The notes beneath the pieces are model-generated. The model was not told the origin of the DNA and did not search any database. It saw nothing but the letters and a program-made list of their open reading frames with translations. Positions 12,701-25,306 of a stretch of 64,000 nt of DNA are shown here, in pieces. How positions within the stretch are numbered: the stretch's first letter is position 1; every line of letters starts with the position of its first letter. The stretch is from assembly GCA_963383645.1 (NCBI GenBank), contig OY726559.1:122250721-122314720 (forward strand). Direction: 5' to 3'. Both the position numbers and the translations under genes were made by a program. The DNA is from Muscardinus avellanarius (taxonomy: Eukaryota; Chordata; Mammalia; Rodentia; Gliridae).

Positions 12701-15700
12701 GCACGATCCTCCTATCTCAGCCTCCCAAGTGCAAGGATTACAAGTGTGTGCCACCTCGCCCGGCTTAGATTAGGTTTAGATACTTCAACAAGCCCTCTCT
12801 CAACAACTAACAGAAGTACAACACAGAAAATCAACACCATCAACCAGAAGGATCTGACACAAGAACAGCAGAATACATTTTTTAAAGTGCAAATTTCAAG
12901 AACAAACTTAAAGGAAATGAAATCAAACTGAGTGTGTTAGCCAACCACAGTGGAATAAAACAAAATCAGTAACAGGAAAGATAACAGGAAAATCTCTGAA
13001 TATTTGGGGATGGAGTAATTATAATGCACCAATAAAATTATAAGAAAAAAATTGCAAGGTCAAAAATGACATTTTGCAAATGACACACAAGGTATCTTTT
13101 TTTGTTTGTTTTTTGGTGGTACTGGAGATTGAACCTATAGGCATTCTACCTCCAAGCTGTACCTCTAGCCCTATTTCATTTTTATTTTGAAACAGGGTTT
13201 ATTTGGTGAGAGTTTCACTACTCACTGAGGCTGTCCTAGAACCTGTGATCCTCCTATCTCAGCCTCCCAAGTACTTGGATTATAGGCATATACTACCATG
13301 CCCAGCACTAAATATCTATGTATCTATATCTATCTATATATGTATGGTTAGGAACATTCTACCTCTGAGTGACACCCCGACCCTATTTTTTTTATTCTTT
13401 ATTTTGAAACAGGGTTTCACTGAGTTGCAATGGGCCTCACTAAGTAGCTGAGGATGGCCGCAAACTATGATCCTCCAGTCTCAACCTCCCAAATGTGTAG
13501 TGGTGTAAACCACCATGCCTGACTACAAGGTATCTTTTTAATGTTGCATTTATTTTCATAGAAATCTAAGTCATTTATTGAAGGGGAAAAGGGAAGTATC
13601 AAGAAAAATCAATGTACTATAGTTAATAAAAATAATACATGGCAAAATGTATGAGATGCATTTAAAGAAGAGCTAAGGGGTCTTCACAGACCAAGTGACA
13701 CACTCAAGAAAACGCACATGACAGGCCAAGTACCCCAATCCAAAACTGCAAAACTAACATGCTTTTTGAACATCAGATTGGCACACCAAGTTTTGGACTT
13801 TTTTACATTTTGTGTTTTTTTGCAGTTCTGGGAATGAAACCCAGGGGCATTCTACCTCTAAGCTAAACCCCCATCCCTATTTTTTATTCTTTATTTTGAA
13901 ACAGGGCCTCACTAAGTAGCTGAGGCTGGCCATGATACTGCAATCCTTCTGTCTCAGCCTCCCAAGTACGGGAATTACAAGCGTGCGCCACCACACTTGG
14001 CTCTGTTGTTGTTGTTGTTGTTGTTGTTTTATTTTTAATTTCTATTAGTGCATTGTAGTCATTTATTTTAATAGGGCACAAGATGTTAGAGGCATACATG
14101 CACACATCACTCATTTAGCCCTTCCCCAATTCCTGCCCCATTCCTTCCCCTTCCCTCCTTCTCATGTTTAGCTTAGTGATTGACTTTGATATGTTTGTGA
14201 ATGTATATCATGTACATTAGGGAATTTCCCTCTTTCCCCTCCTTCCCCCTCAGTTAGGTCACCTTACTTGCTCATCTATATTCTCTCCTCCTTTGTCTAG
14301 ACTATCAAGAACCTCAACAGTGAGCTGAAAAAATGGGAGAAAATTTTTGCTAACTATTCCTCCAGTGAGGCCTAATATCTAGAATATAGAGAGAACTCAA
14401 GAAACTCACCACTAAGGAAACTAAATCAAAAAAGAGCAAGGGAACTAAACAGACGCTTCACAAAAGATGAAATTTAAATGGCTAATATATGTATGAAAAA
14501 ATGTTCAACAGCTTTAGCCAGAGAGATGGACTCTCTGATTAGGATGTTCAACCAGTGAAGTCTATGCAAATATCCCCAAACCTAAAACACGCTAAAATCT
14601 GATATACTTCTGGTCCCAGGCATTTCAGATAAAGGATATAACATTATGTACCTTATATAACATTAAATGCATGCATGTTGGAAAAGTCTTAAGTACGTAA
14701 TATGTGTTCTGACTTCAAGAAAAAATAATATATGTTCTTACTTCAAAAATATGTGCTTTTACTTCAAGAAAAGAAAATCAATGTGTGCATTTATGCCTCT
14801 ACCATCATGTACTCCATTAAGATGTATAACAATGCACCAATAAAAAATTTTAAAAAGAAAGAAGCAAAGTAAACTCAAGCCATAAGGGAAAAAATAGCAA
14901 AGAGTGGGAATCAAATAAAATTGAAGTTGAAAATAGAAAATCAATAAAGAATAACAATGAAACAAAAAAAAAGCTTTTGGGGGGGTACTGAGGATTGAAC
15001 CCTGGGGCATTCTACCTCCCAGCTACATCTGCAGCCCTTTTTATTTTTTATTTTGAAACAGCATCCTAAGTTGCTAAGGTTGCCTTCAAACCTATGACCC
15101 TCACATTTCAGTCTCTCAAGTAAGGGACTACAGGCCTCTGCCACCACCTCTGGCTTCAACTGCATTTTAACAAAGGTGCAAACGAAACCCCATGTTGAAG
15201 AGAAAGCCACTCCAACAAATGGTGTGAAGCAACTCAACAGCCAAATCTCATACCTTCTACAAAAATTAACTGAAAATAAATCACAGACTTGTAGAATGCA
15301 AATATAAACACTTTGGGGGGAAAAAAAGAGAAATCCTTCAAGATTCTAGGCAAAAAATCCCTAGTGTTGACACCGAAAACATAAAAGAAAAAATTGATAA
15401 ACTGAACTTTTTAGAAATAAAGAACAAATAGCTGCACAATTCACCATAGCCAAACTATGGGACCAGCCAAGATGTCCATCAACAGATGAATAGATTACAA
15501 AACTGTGGGATATGTACACAATGGAATTTTACTCAGCCATTAAAAAAAACTCAATTACATCATTTTCAGGGAAATGGATGGAACTGGAGGACATTATGCT
15601 AAGTGAGATTAGTCAGTCACAAAAAATAAGAAATCAGATGCTTTCCCTAATATGTGAGAGTTAGGGAGAAATGGGTCATAGGAGGAACTCTTGAAAGAGG

Positions 15701-17563
15701 AAATCCTATAGAGGAGCAAACAAGACAACCTAAAGGAGGAGAAAGGAGGGGGAAAGAGGAAAATCTCTAAAACACACAATGTACTTAAACATATCGAAGT
15801 CAATCACTAAGCCAAGCAAGGGACGGGGAGGGAATGGGGTGGGAATTGGGTAGGGGTTAAATCAGCGATGAGTACATGTTTGTACACACAAGTTTTTTAC
15901 CCCAATAAGTTGTATGAATATAATGCACCAATAAAAAAAGATAAAAAATAAAAAAGAAATAAAAAACAAATATTATATTCTTCTCTACATAATTAATCTT
16001 TCAACTCCTCTTACTTTTAGTTTCCTCTCATGTATTGCAACTTGTTCTTCTTGATATAATTCTTGTCGCACTTGTTCCAAATCTTCACGTTGCCGCAGCA
16101 TTTCTTCCAATCTCTGAGCCAGCTATTAAAATTTTAAAAGACACAAATATTTTTAGAACCCAAATTCTCTAACTAATATGTCAGAATTTCACCAGTGCCA
16201 GAGGCAGGGTGGCTGTGTTACTACCGTATTCTGCAGCTGCAGTCTTTTCTCCTCGTTTTCTTGAACTTTTGCCATCCTGACTTCTTCTCTTTGCTGCTGC
16301 ATGTTAGCAAACTCTATGATTCTTCTGTTTTCTTCTTCCATCTCTTCACGTTTCTTTTTTCTCCAAAGATCCTGCTCTTTCTGAAACTCTTCAATATACT
16401 TTCGAGTTGCATTCATTTTTTCTAACTTTTGTTGTCTCTCCCTAAAAAAGCAATAGCAGGTATAGTTTTATAGCAACAGAAATAATGATCAATTGTTTTA
16501 AAATGTAATTTCCTTCTGCTGATGATGTGAGGGAAAACAACTTTCCTATTTAATATATTCATGCAGTAATGCAATAAACATTTTGAATGTCCATTATGTG
16601 CCACTAAATATAATGTTAAGTATGAGTTTTCTTTTTCTTATTTTTTCTTTTTTTGTGTGTGTGGTACTGGGGATGGAACCCTGGGGCATTCTACCTCCGA
16701 GCTATACCCCCAGCCCTATTTTTTATTCTTTATTTTGAAACAGGGTCTCACTGAGTTGCAAAGGGCTTCACTAAGTAGCTGAGGCTGGCCGCAAACTGGG
16801 ATCCTCCTGTCTCAGCCTCCCAAATGCTGGGATTACAAGCGTGCACCACCATGCCTGGCTAGGTATGAGTTTTCTCTGGGTAAAATTGTACTGTAGCTCC
16901 CTTCTCATTTACTAATAGAGTTTTATGTTTCTCATTGCAGAAAGGCTACAACCTATTAATATAAGCTTTGTAGTACATTAAAGCTGCTTACCAAGGACAT
17001 TCATCAGGAAACATGTCCTCTGACATATGGGAATATTTAGAAAAAGAGAACCTAGGTCATTAAGTTAGTTAATAGGATTTATTGTCATATAATTAATAAT
17101 CATGCTGATGAAGAATAGTCTCAACTCATGTGATCATAACTAAGTTTTTCTTTATAACTAATATTTAATGAGCACTTGCTATGTTTCAGACACTGTTCAC
17201 AAACTTTGCCTCTTCATAACTCATGCCAAATTTGAATTAAATGTTTGGGTATATAAGAAAGTTGGGATAAACTTACAATTGATCTTCTTCATAGATTTTC
17301 CTAACAATTTCATCAATCATGAGTTTCTCTTTCAGCAACTGTTCATAAGCCTCCTGCTTTTTTCTCTCCTGTTCTTCAAGTTGTTTCTCTAAATCAAGGT
17401 AATACTGTGCTTTTGCTTTGTTTCGTTTCTCCTCTGCAGTATTCTCTTCCTTCATTACTCTCTCATGCTCTTCCATCATGGTTCTGGCTATTTCAGCATC
17501 ACGTTTCTGGTATTAAAAACAAATGTTACCTTTCCATTTTCAAGTCCGAGCACAGTATGATGG

Positions 17564-17602
<39 letters not shown>

Positions 17603-20600
17603 GTGGTGGTACTGGGGTTCCTGGAAGCCCTTCTACCTCCAGGCTACACTCCCAGACCTAGTTTTACATTTTTATTTGGAAACAGGGTCTCCTAAGCCAG
17701 CGCTAACAGCTGGCTTCGAACCTGCATGATCCTCCTGTCTCTGCCTCCCAAGTGCGGGGATTACAAGCGTGCACCACCATGCCCAGCTGATGGAATATTT
17801 TAAATGGATGTAACTATGAAGCCTGGCCACACATGATGATGACACCTGTAACTCCAATACTTGAGAGGCTGAGGCAGGAGAACTGCAGGTTCAAGTCCAG
17901 CCTGGGAAATTTAGCAAGACCTCAGTCTCAAAATAAAATAATAAAAAGGGCTGAAGATCTATCTCAGAAATATAATGCCCTTAGGTTCAATCCCCAGTAT
18001 CAAACACACCAACACAATATTACAAAGCCTGTTACATAAAATATTTTAATATGTTTAGATAAAAAAGCACCCCTGTGACCAAAAGGGTTTGAAGGAAGAG
18101 TCAGACCCTAGAGAGGCTTTCTTATTCCTTCAAGAAGCTCTCTCAGTAAAATATCTGATAAGGATAATTAGCAAGTCCACATAAATTGTATGTAAAATAA
18201 GTACTTTATCAGAAACAATTTTAACTGCTAAAGTAGTCATCGTGTGTGTGTGCGTGCGTGTGTGTGTGTGTGTATGTGTGTGTGTGTGTGTGATTACTGA
18301 GGATGAACTCAGAGGCACTGAGCTACATCCCCAGTCCTTTTTTCTGTTTTGCTTTGAGACAGGGTCTTGCTAACTAGCAAATATGCTGGCCTCGAACCTT
18401 TGATCCTCCTGTCTCAGCCTCCCAAATCTAGGATTACAGACATGTGATTGTCATTTATATATAAACTGATCAAAAAATTTCCAGTTGTTATTGTTTATCA
18501 GTTGCTATTTGGAGTAAAAATGGCACTGCCTCTTTCATACAGGTCTGCTATTATATAACCTCTGAGCAGCTCTTAAGTTGCTTCTTGTTGAAACTTTTTT
18601 CCACAGACCCTTCCGTTTGCTCTTTCTCATGTATGACAGGCCTTCTGTAATCTTCCCCATTTTTTTTTTTTTTTTTTTTTTGAGTACTTGGGTTCCTGGA
18701 AACCCTCTACCTCTGGGCTACACTCCCAGACCTATTTTATATTTTTATTTGGAAACAGGGTCTCTTAAGCCAGCAAGGCTGGCTTCGAACCTGTGCGATA
18801 CTCCTGTCTCCGCCTCCCAAGCACGGGGATTACAAGTGTGCCCTACCACACCCGGCCTTACCCCCCATTTTTTGTGAAACTGGGGATTAAATCCAGGGCT
18901 ATTCTGCTTTTTAGCTACATCTCCAGCCTTATTTTTTTTTTTTTAAAGCAGGGCCTCACTAGGTTGCTGAGGCTTGCTGAGAACCTGTGATCCTCCTGTC
19001 TCAGCCTCCCAAGTACTATAATTACAGTTGTGTGCCACCAAGCCCAGCTTATAATCACTTTTAACTTAAAAAGGTCACAAATGTTCCTGTGCCTGTTTTA
19101 TACAGTTCTGAATTCACTCACTCAATATCATTACCAATGGTTAAGAGACCATCTTTTCTTGGATGGATTAAACCCCTTAATTCTTTTAAACAAATTCAAA
19201 TCATTTAACAAAATAAGTTTTAAATTAAATATACTAGAGCAGTTTTTATAATACCTTTGCCTTTTTTTATCATATCTCAAATGCAAGAATGGCTAAGCAT
19301 CACCAAATATAAAGAATAGATTAAAATATAAATGATAAATGTAATTTCTGATATAACTGATGTCCATAAAAATAATTTATTAATATGATTTAACCAAAAT
19401 TTCTCTTTTCTTTGCACGTTGCACTAAGTTCTGTTTTGTTAGTTTTTTGTTTTTTTGTTTTTGGTTTTTTGCAGTACTGGGGATGGAACCCAAGGCCATT
19501 CTAACTCTCAATGACACCCACAGCCCTATTTTTTATTCTTTATTTTGAAACAGGGTCTCACTGAGTTGCAAGGGCCTCACTAAGTAGTTTAGCTGTCTGC
19601 GAACCATGATCCTCCTGTCTCAGCCTCCCAAATGCTGGAATTACATGTGTGCGCCACCATGGCTGGCTTAAGTTCTGTTTTTAAAAAGTATGAAATAAAA
19701 AAAACCTTTAATCTATAAGCTACTACATAATTATGGAAATACAATGTTCTCATCTTACAGATAAGAAAACTAAAGCTTAGAGACACATAGACAAAAACTG
19801 GTATCTAGGTACCTTGACACCTAGTTCAGTCCCAGGAGTGTTTGGCTTTACTTTTGTGAATCAATTTTTATTCAGAAAATAGCAATTTTAGTCATCAGAT
19901 TAAATTGTATACGATAGCTTGCTGACTATTAGGGCAATTAAAACTACAAACCACAGGACAAATTATTTATGTTCTACTTTATTATGTATTCTGTATAACA
20001 CTCATAAACTGTGTTTGAGACTCCTTTGCTCAAGAGGAATACTTGCCATCAATTTGGTAGCATGTCAGGAGTTAGAAAAGAGAATAAAAAGAAAGAGAGA
20101 ATCCAAAAAACCAAAAAGCTTCCTGTATACAGTTTCCAATTTTCTGAGTATGCTATTGCAGGCCTATAAACTTAATACTTGGGAGGCTGAGAAAGGAGGA
20201 TTGATCCATAGCCTCAGCAACCTAGGGAAGCTGTTTCAAAACAAAAAATAAAAAAGGGTTGGAGGTGTAGCTTGGAGGTAGAATACCCCATGTTCAGTGC
20301 CACAAAAAAAAAATAAATAAATAAATAAAATTTATCCAACTATAAAAACTTAAAAATATAAAAACACTCTAAAATATACTTATCAGGCTACAATTTTATA
20401 CTATACTAGTTTGTCAAAGAATAATCAGAGACCACAGGAATTCTGAGAATAATGTGGACTTCTGAAAGGCTCTAATACTAAGTTAAGGTTCGACATGAAA
20501 TGGTTGAAGATTATGGATACTTTAAGTATCTGAAAAGTATACATACTCGTTTTTGGGGAATCTAGCAGGACGAATTCTTTATAGAAGCAACAATTTTTTA

Positions 20601-23600
20601 AAAAGCTAGTATATTTTTGGTTTTCTAAGTGAGGCTAAACATAAAAATATAACAACCAGAAACAGCGTTACCATTTTCTCATATTTAATGGCATCCTTTT
20701 CAGCAATTTGAGCTGCTCTTTCTTTATTCATGTAAGCTGCTTTTAATTTCTTCTCCAATTCTCTGAGCTCAATACTATGAGGGGAAAAAGGAAGAAATTA
20801 AATTTGTGTATCCTAATAGAATTAAGTGTCATAAAAAATTGACTATATTTTTAATTTTCTCAAAGATAGCATATGACTGATATTTTAAATCGATAGAAGT
20901 TAACTTATTACATTGTATGGGACTTAGGGCTTGAATTTCCTGGTTGAAAAGAAGTATACTCTGCACATACAGCTATTTATGCTGTGCTAGTACCATACAC
21001 TCTTAACTACTGTAGATTATAGTAAGTCTTCATATTCTGGAGAAGTCATCTCCAATTTTGATTTCCTTTTAAAAGAGTCTTAGTAATTCTTGGTACATTT
21101 CCAGTCCCACTTTAGAATCAGCTTTCAAACTTCACAATATAAATCCGACTAGGATTCTGATTAAGATTGTACTGAATTCATTTATCAGTCTGGGGAGTAT
21201 TTACATCTCTACAACACTAAATAATCGATTTAATAAAAATGGCATATCCTTCCAATTCTTTGTTCTTTTAAAAAAATTGATCAATAATTGTTTATATTTG
21301 TGATTTCTGTTTACTTAGTTTTTTGAGGTGCAGAAGATCAAAGCCATACCTTCCACATGCTAGGCAAGCACTCTACCTTTGAGCAACATTTCCAGTCCCT
21401 TATGTTTTGTTTGATATGGTAGTTACACCTTCCTTTTTGGTACTGGGAATTGAGCACAGGGGCATCCTACCTTCTAACTAGATTCTCAGCCCTTTCTTAT
21501 TTTTTCATTTTGAAACAAAGTCTCACTAAGTTTCTGAGGGTATCACTAAATTGCTGAGGCTGGCCTTGAATCTGTAATCCTTCTGACTCAGCCTCCAAAG
21601 TACTGGGATTATAGACATACACCACTGTCCCCAGCTTAGACTTTTTTATTCTAAAACAGGGTCTCGCCGGGATCGAAGCCTGCCGAGGGGTTAGGCCAGT
21701 GTGGGGGCCAGCGAGACCAGAATCGGGGCCTCCCATGAGACAAGGCCGCTGCTTGAGCCAGCAAGGTCTGGATCAGTCCATCGGGTAGCCAGGCTACTAC
21801 TGGGGCCGTCAAGAGTGGTATCAGTACTTGCAACGCAGCATGTACAGAGAAATATCACAGAAAATATAAATCAGACGCTTCCCCTAATCAGCAATAACTA
21901 GGAGGAAAGGGGCAACAGGAAGAGGTTGAGCTATAGAAAGGGCCCTATAGTGAATCAACTAATGTGACCAATCAGAGGGTATGGAACAGTGGAGGACTGG
22001 AGCCTCCTCTTTAAAATGCAGGAGGTACATAAACAAATGTATCAAAGTTAATCACCAAACAAGCATGGGATCCAGGGAGGGGGAGGGAATGGGATGGGGG
22101 CTGGATGAGGGCTAATTGGATGATGTGTGCTTGTATATCCTCTCAAGTCTTGTACTCCAATGTGATTGATATATGACTACAATGCACCAATTTAAAAAAA
22201 TAAATAAATTTAAATTAAAAAAATAAATAAAACAAGGTCTCACTAAGTTGCAAAGGGCCACACTAAGTAGATTTTTTATGTTCTTGTACAGATAAACCAT
22301 TTTTCAAATATTATTTTCTAATTATTTCTAATTTTTGCTAATTCACAAAAAATTAATGTTTATTGTCTACATAACATTAAATTTACTTATTCGTATTCAT
22401 CTGTACTTTTTTTATTTTTCTACACACACAATTATCTGTGCATAATTAAAGTTTTATTCTTCTACTGCCAATCATAACATCTTTTACTTCTTTCCTTGTC
22501 ATATTGGATGTACAATACAGTGATTATGCTATGTTTTATAGCAAGCTTCCCTGTCTTCTTCTCAATGTCAGAGGGGAAATGTTAACATTTTGCCATTAAG
22601 TGCAAGGTTTCTGTAAGTTCCCTTTTATATTAGTTTACTAAGCTTTGTTCAGAGTGCTGTTGATTCATTATCAACTGGCTCTTTCTGTTTATATGACTAT
22701 GTTTATAGATTGCTTACAATTATTTTAGTGTTCAACCAACCTTACATTTCTAGGATAGATTAAATTTGGTCAGGATATGTAATATTTCTTATATACTCCT
22801 GGATTTGATATTGATTAATATTTCAGATGATAGCAGCTAAATTAGTAAGATAAGCCAGGTGCAGTGGCACATGCCTATAATACAAGTCAGTACTTGGGAG
22901 ATAGGAGGGTCAAAGGCTGGTTCACAACCAGCCTCTTAACCTTATGGAGATCCTGTTTCAAACTTAAAAAATAAAATAAAATAGGGTTAGGGGTGTAGCA
23001 CAGAGGTAGATTGCCCCTGGGTTCCATTCCCAGTACCACAATTAATTCATTAATTCATGAGATAGATGAATGCATAATTTTCTCTTAATACCTTATACAG
23101 GTATTGATTAAAGTAGATTAGGAAGCACACTGTCTTTTTTTGCTCTGCGAAAAGTTCTCCTATTTAACTCTGTCAGTGAATTACATAAAGACAGGATTCC
23201 TCCTGACTGAAAAATTAAGAGTCCAAAAAAGATAACGTGGGTCTAAAACAATATGCAGATTTTAGCAGTAATTTTAAGTTTTCCCCCCTAATCTCTTAAA
23301 TAATCTGGTTAAAGTTGTAGACCCAGGAAAAAACATATATGGGTATGTTTCTTGAATATATAAAATATAATTTTATGAGGCCCAAAACCCTTGGAATTCA
23401 TTCATGGTTCCTATACTATAGAAGTCCTATAAAATTAAGAGAAACTGTAACAATTATCAAAATAAGTTTCCAATATATTCAATTACACAGATACAGGATA
23501 AACATATACTTAGCCCTAAGTTAGGGTCAACAGTCAACAGGTGATATGACCACCTGAAAAGTAATTCAACTTTCAGCAGCATGAAGAAATTTAAGATTCA

Positions 23601-25268
23601 ATGAACCTAAAGAGGTTGCTTTAAAAATTTATTCTTAAACGAATGGTCAAAGGGAGCTGATATTTAGTTTTCACTGTAAATATCAATACTTACTCCTAGG
23701 AATATAACTTATTTTTTCAAATGAATATTTCTGGAACTAAAGCAGTATTTTCAGACAAAATATTAAGAGCAATGACATAAGAAATTTCACTTTCAGGTAC
23801 AAAGAACTAGATAAAAGTTAAATGATAAAGACTAAATAAATGAAGTTAACTGAAACCAAGATACCTGTTTTCTCTTACTTGTTGCCTCATCTTTTCATCC
23901 CTCAGACTTTCGTGTTTTAATTTTGCCAATTCCGTTGCCAATTTTTCTTCTTGTTCAAGCTGGAGTTCCCTCAATTTCTTGTTCTCTTCTGCCTAAATAC
24001 AAAGGATATCCTTAGTTTTTGTCCTCTAGAAACAGACTTTTCTCCTTAAGGTTGAATTTATTTGCTTTCTACAGAAAACTAACCGCCTAAAGTGCAATGG
24101 CCTACTATTTGTGTTTAAAGTACAAAATAATATTAGTTTCTAGTACTATATTAAAAAAATGGTGATAGTAGCCGGGCGTGGTGGCACACGTTTGTAATCC
24201 CCGTGCTTGCTGGCTTAGGAGACCCTGTTTCCAAATAAAAATGTAAAAATAGCTCTGGGAGTGTAGCCCGGAGGTAGAAGGGCTTCCAGGAACCCCAGTA
24301 CCACCAAAAAAAAAAAAAAAAAAAAAGGTGATAGTGAGCAAGGAGGCCAAAGACCTCTACAATGAAAATTATAAGATACTAAATAGAAATACTAAGAAAT
24401 AAATAGAGTATTTTAGAAGACGGAAAGATCTCTCATGCTTTTGGATAGGCAGAATCGGTACATATCCCATAGGATGCCCCACAATCTGCACTTGACATAT
24501 TGTTCTCGCAGTATGTAATTTGTTTCTCTTTTATATTTTCTATTAAATTGTGGAAAATCTACAGGATTGTTTTTTTACATTTAAGAAAAATAAACACATA
24601 AAAATATTCGACATCATTAGCCATGAAGAAATGCAAATGAAAACTACACTGAGTTGGGCATGGTGGCACATGCCTATAACGCCAGTACTTGAGAAGCTGA
24701 GACAGGACCATTGCAGGCTCAAGACCAATCTCAGCAACTTGATGAGACTCTCAGAAACTTAGTGCAACCCTGTTTCAAAACAACAACAACAACAAAATAA
24801 TTAAAATGGTCTGGGGGTATAACCTGGAAGTAAAATGTCTCTGGGTTCAATCCCTACTAATAAAAATTTTAAAAACTACACTGAGATATCACTACTAGAA
24901 TGGCTAAAATAAAAAACCAGTTTTAACACCTAATTGTTATAAACTGCAATATTCATACATTGGTGGATGAGAATGTAAAATAGTACAGCCACTCTGGAAA
25001 TCAGTCTGGAAGTCTGTTACTAGGCTGACATGAATTTACCAGATAACAACTGCACTCAAAGTGCAAAGTCCCTTTTGCCCTTTGAGCAGCATATCCAAGC
25101 TTTTATTTTAAAAACCTGCACCCAAATATTAACAACAGATTTATTCATCATTAGTCAGTACTAGAAATACCTTTTCTTCATCAGATGAATAGTCAAGTAA
25201 ACTGTGGTAGACTCACAGTACGGAGTACTAATCAGCAATAAAAAGGAATAAAGCACACCAATAAAAGT

Positions 25269-25306
<38 letters not shown>

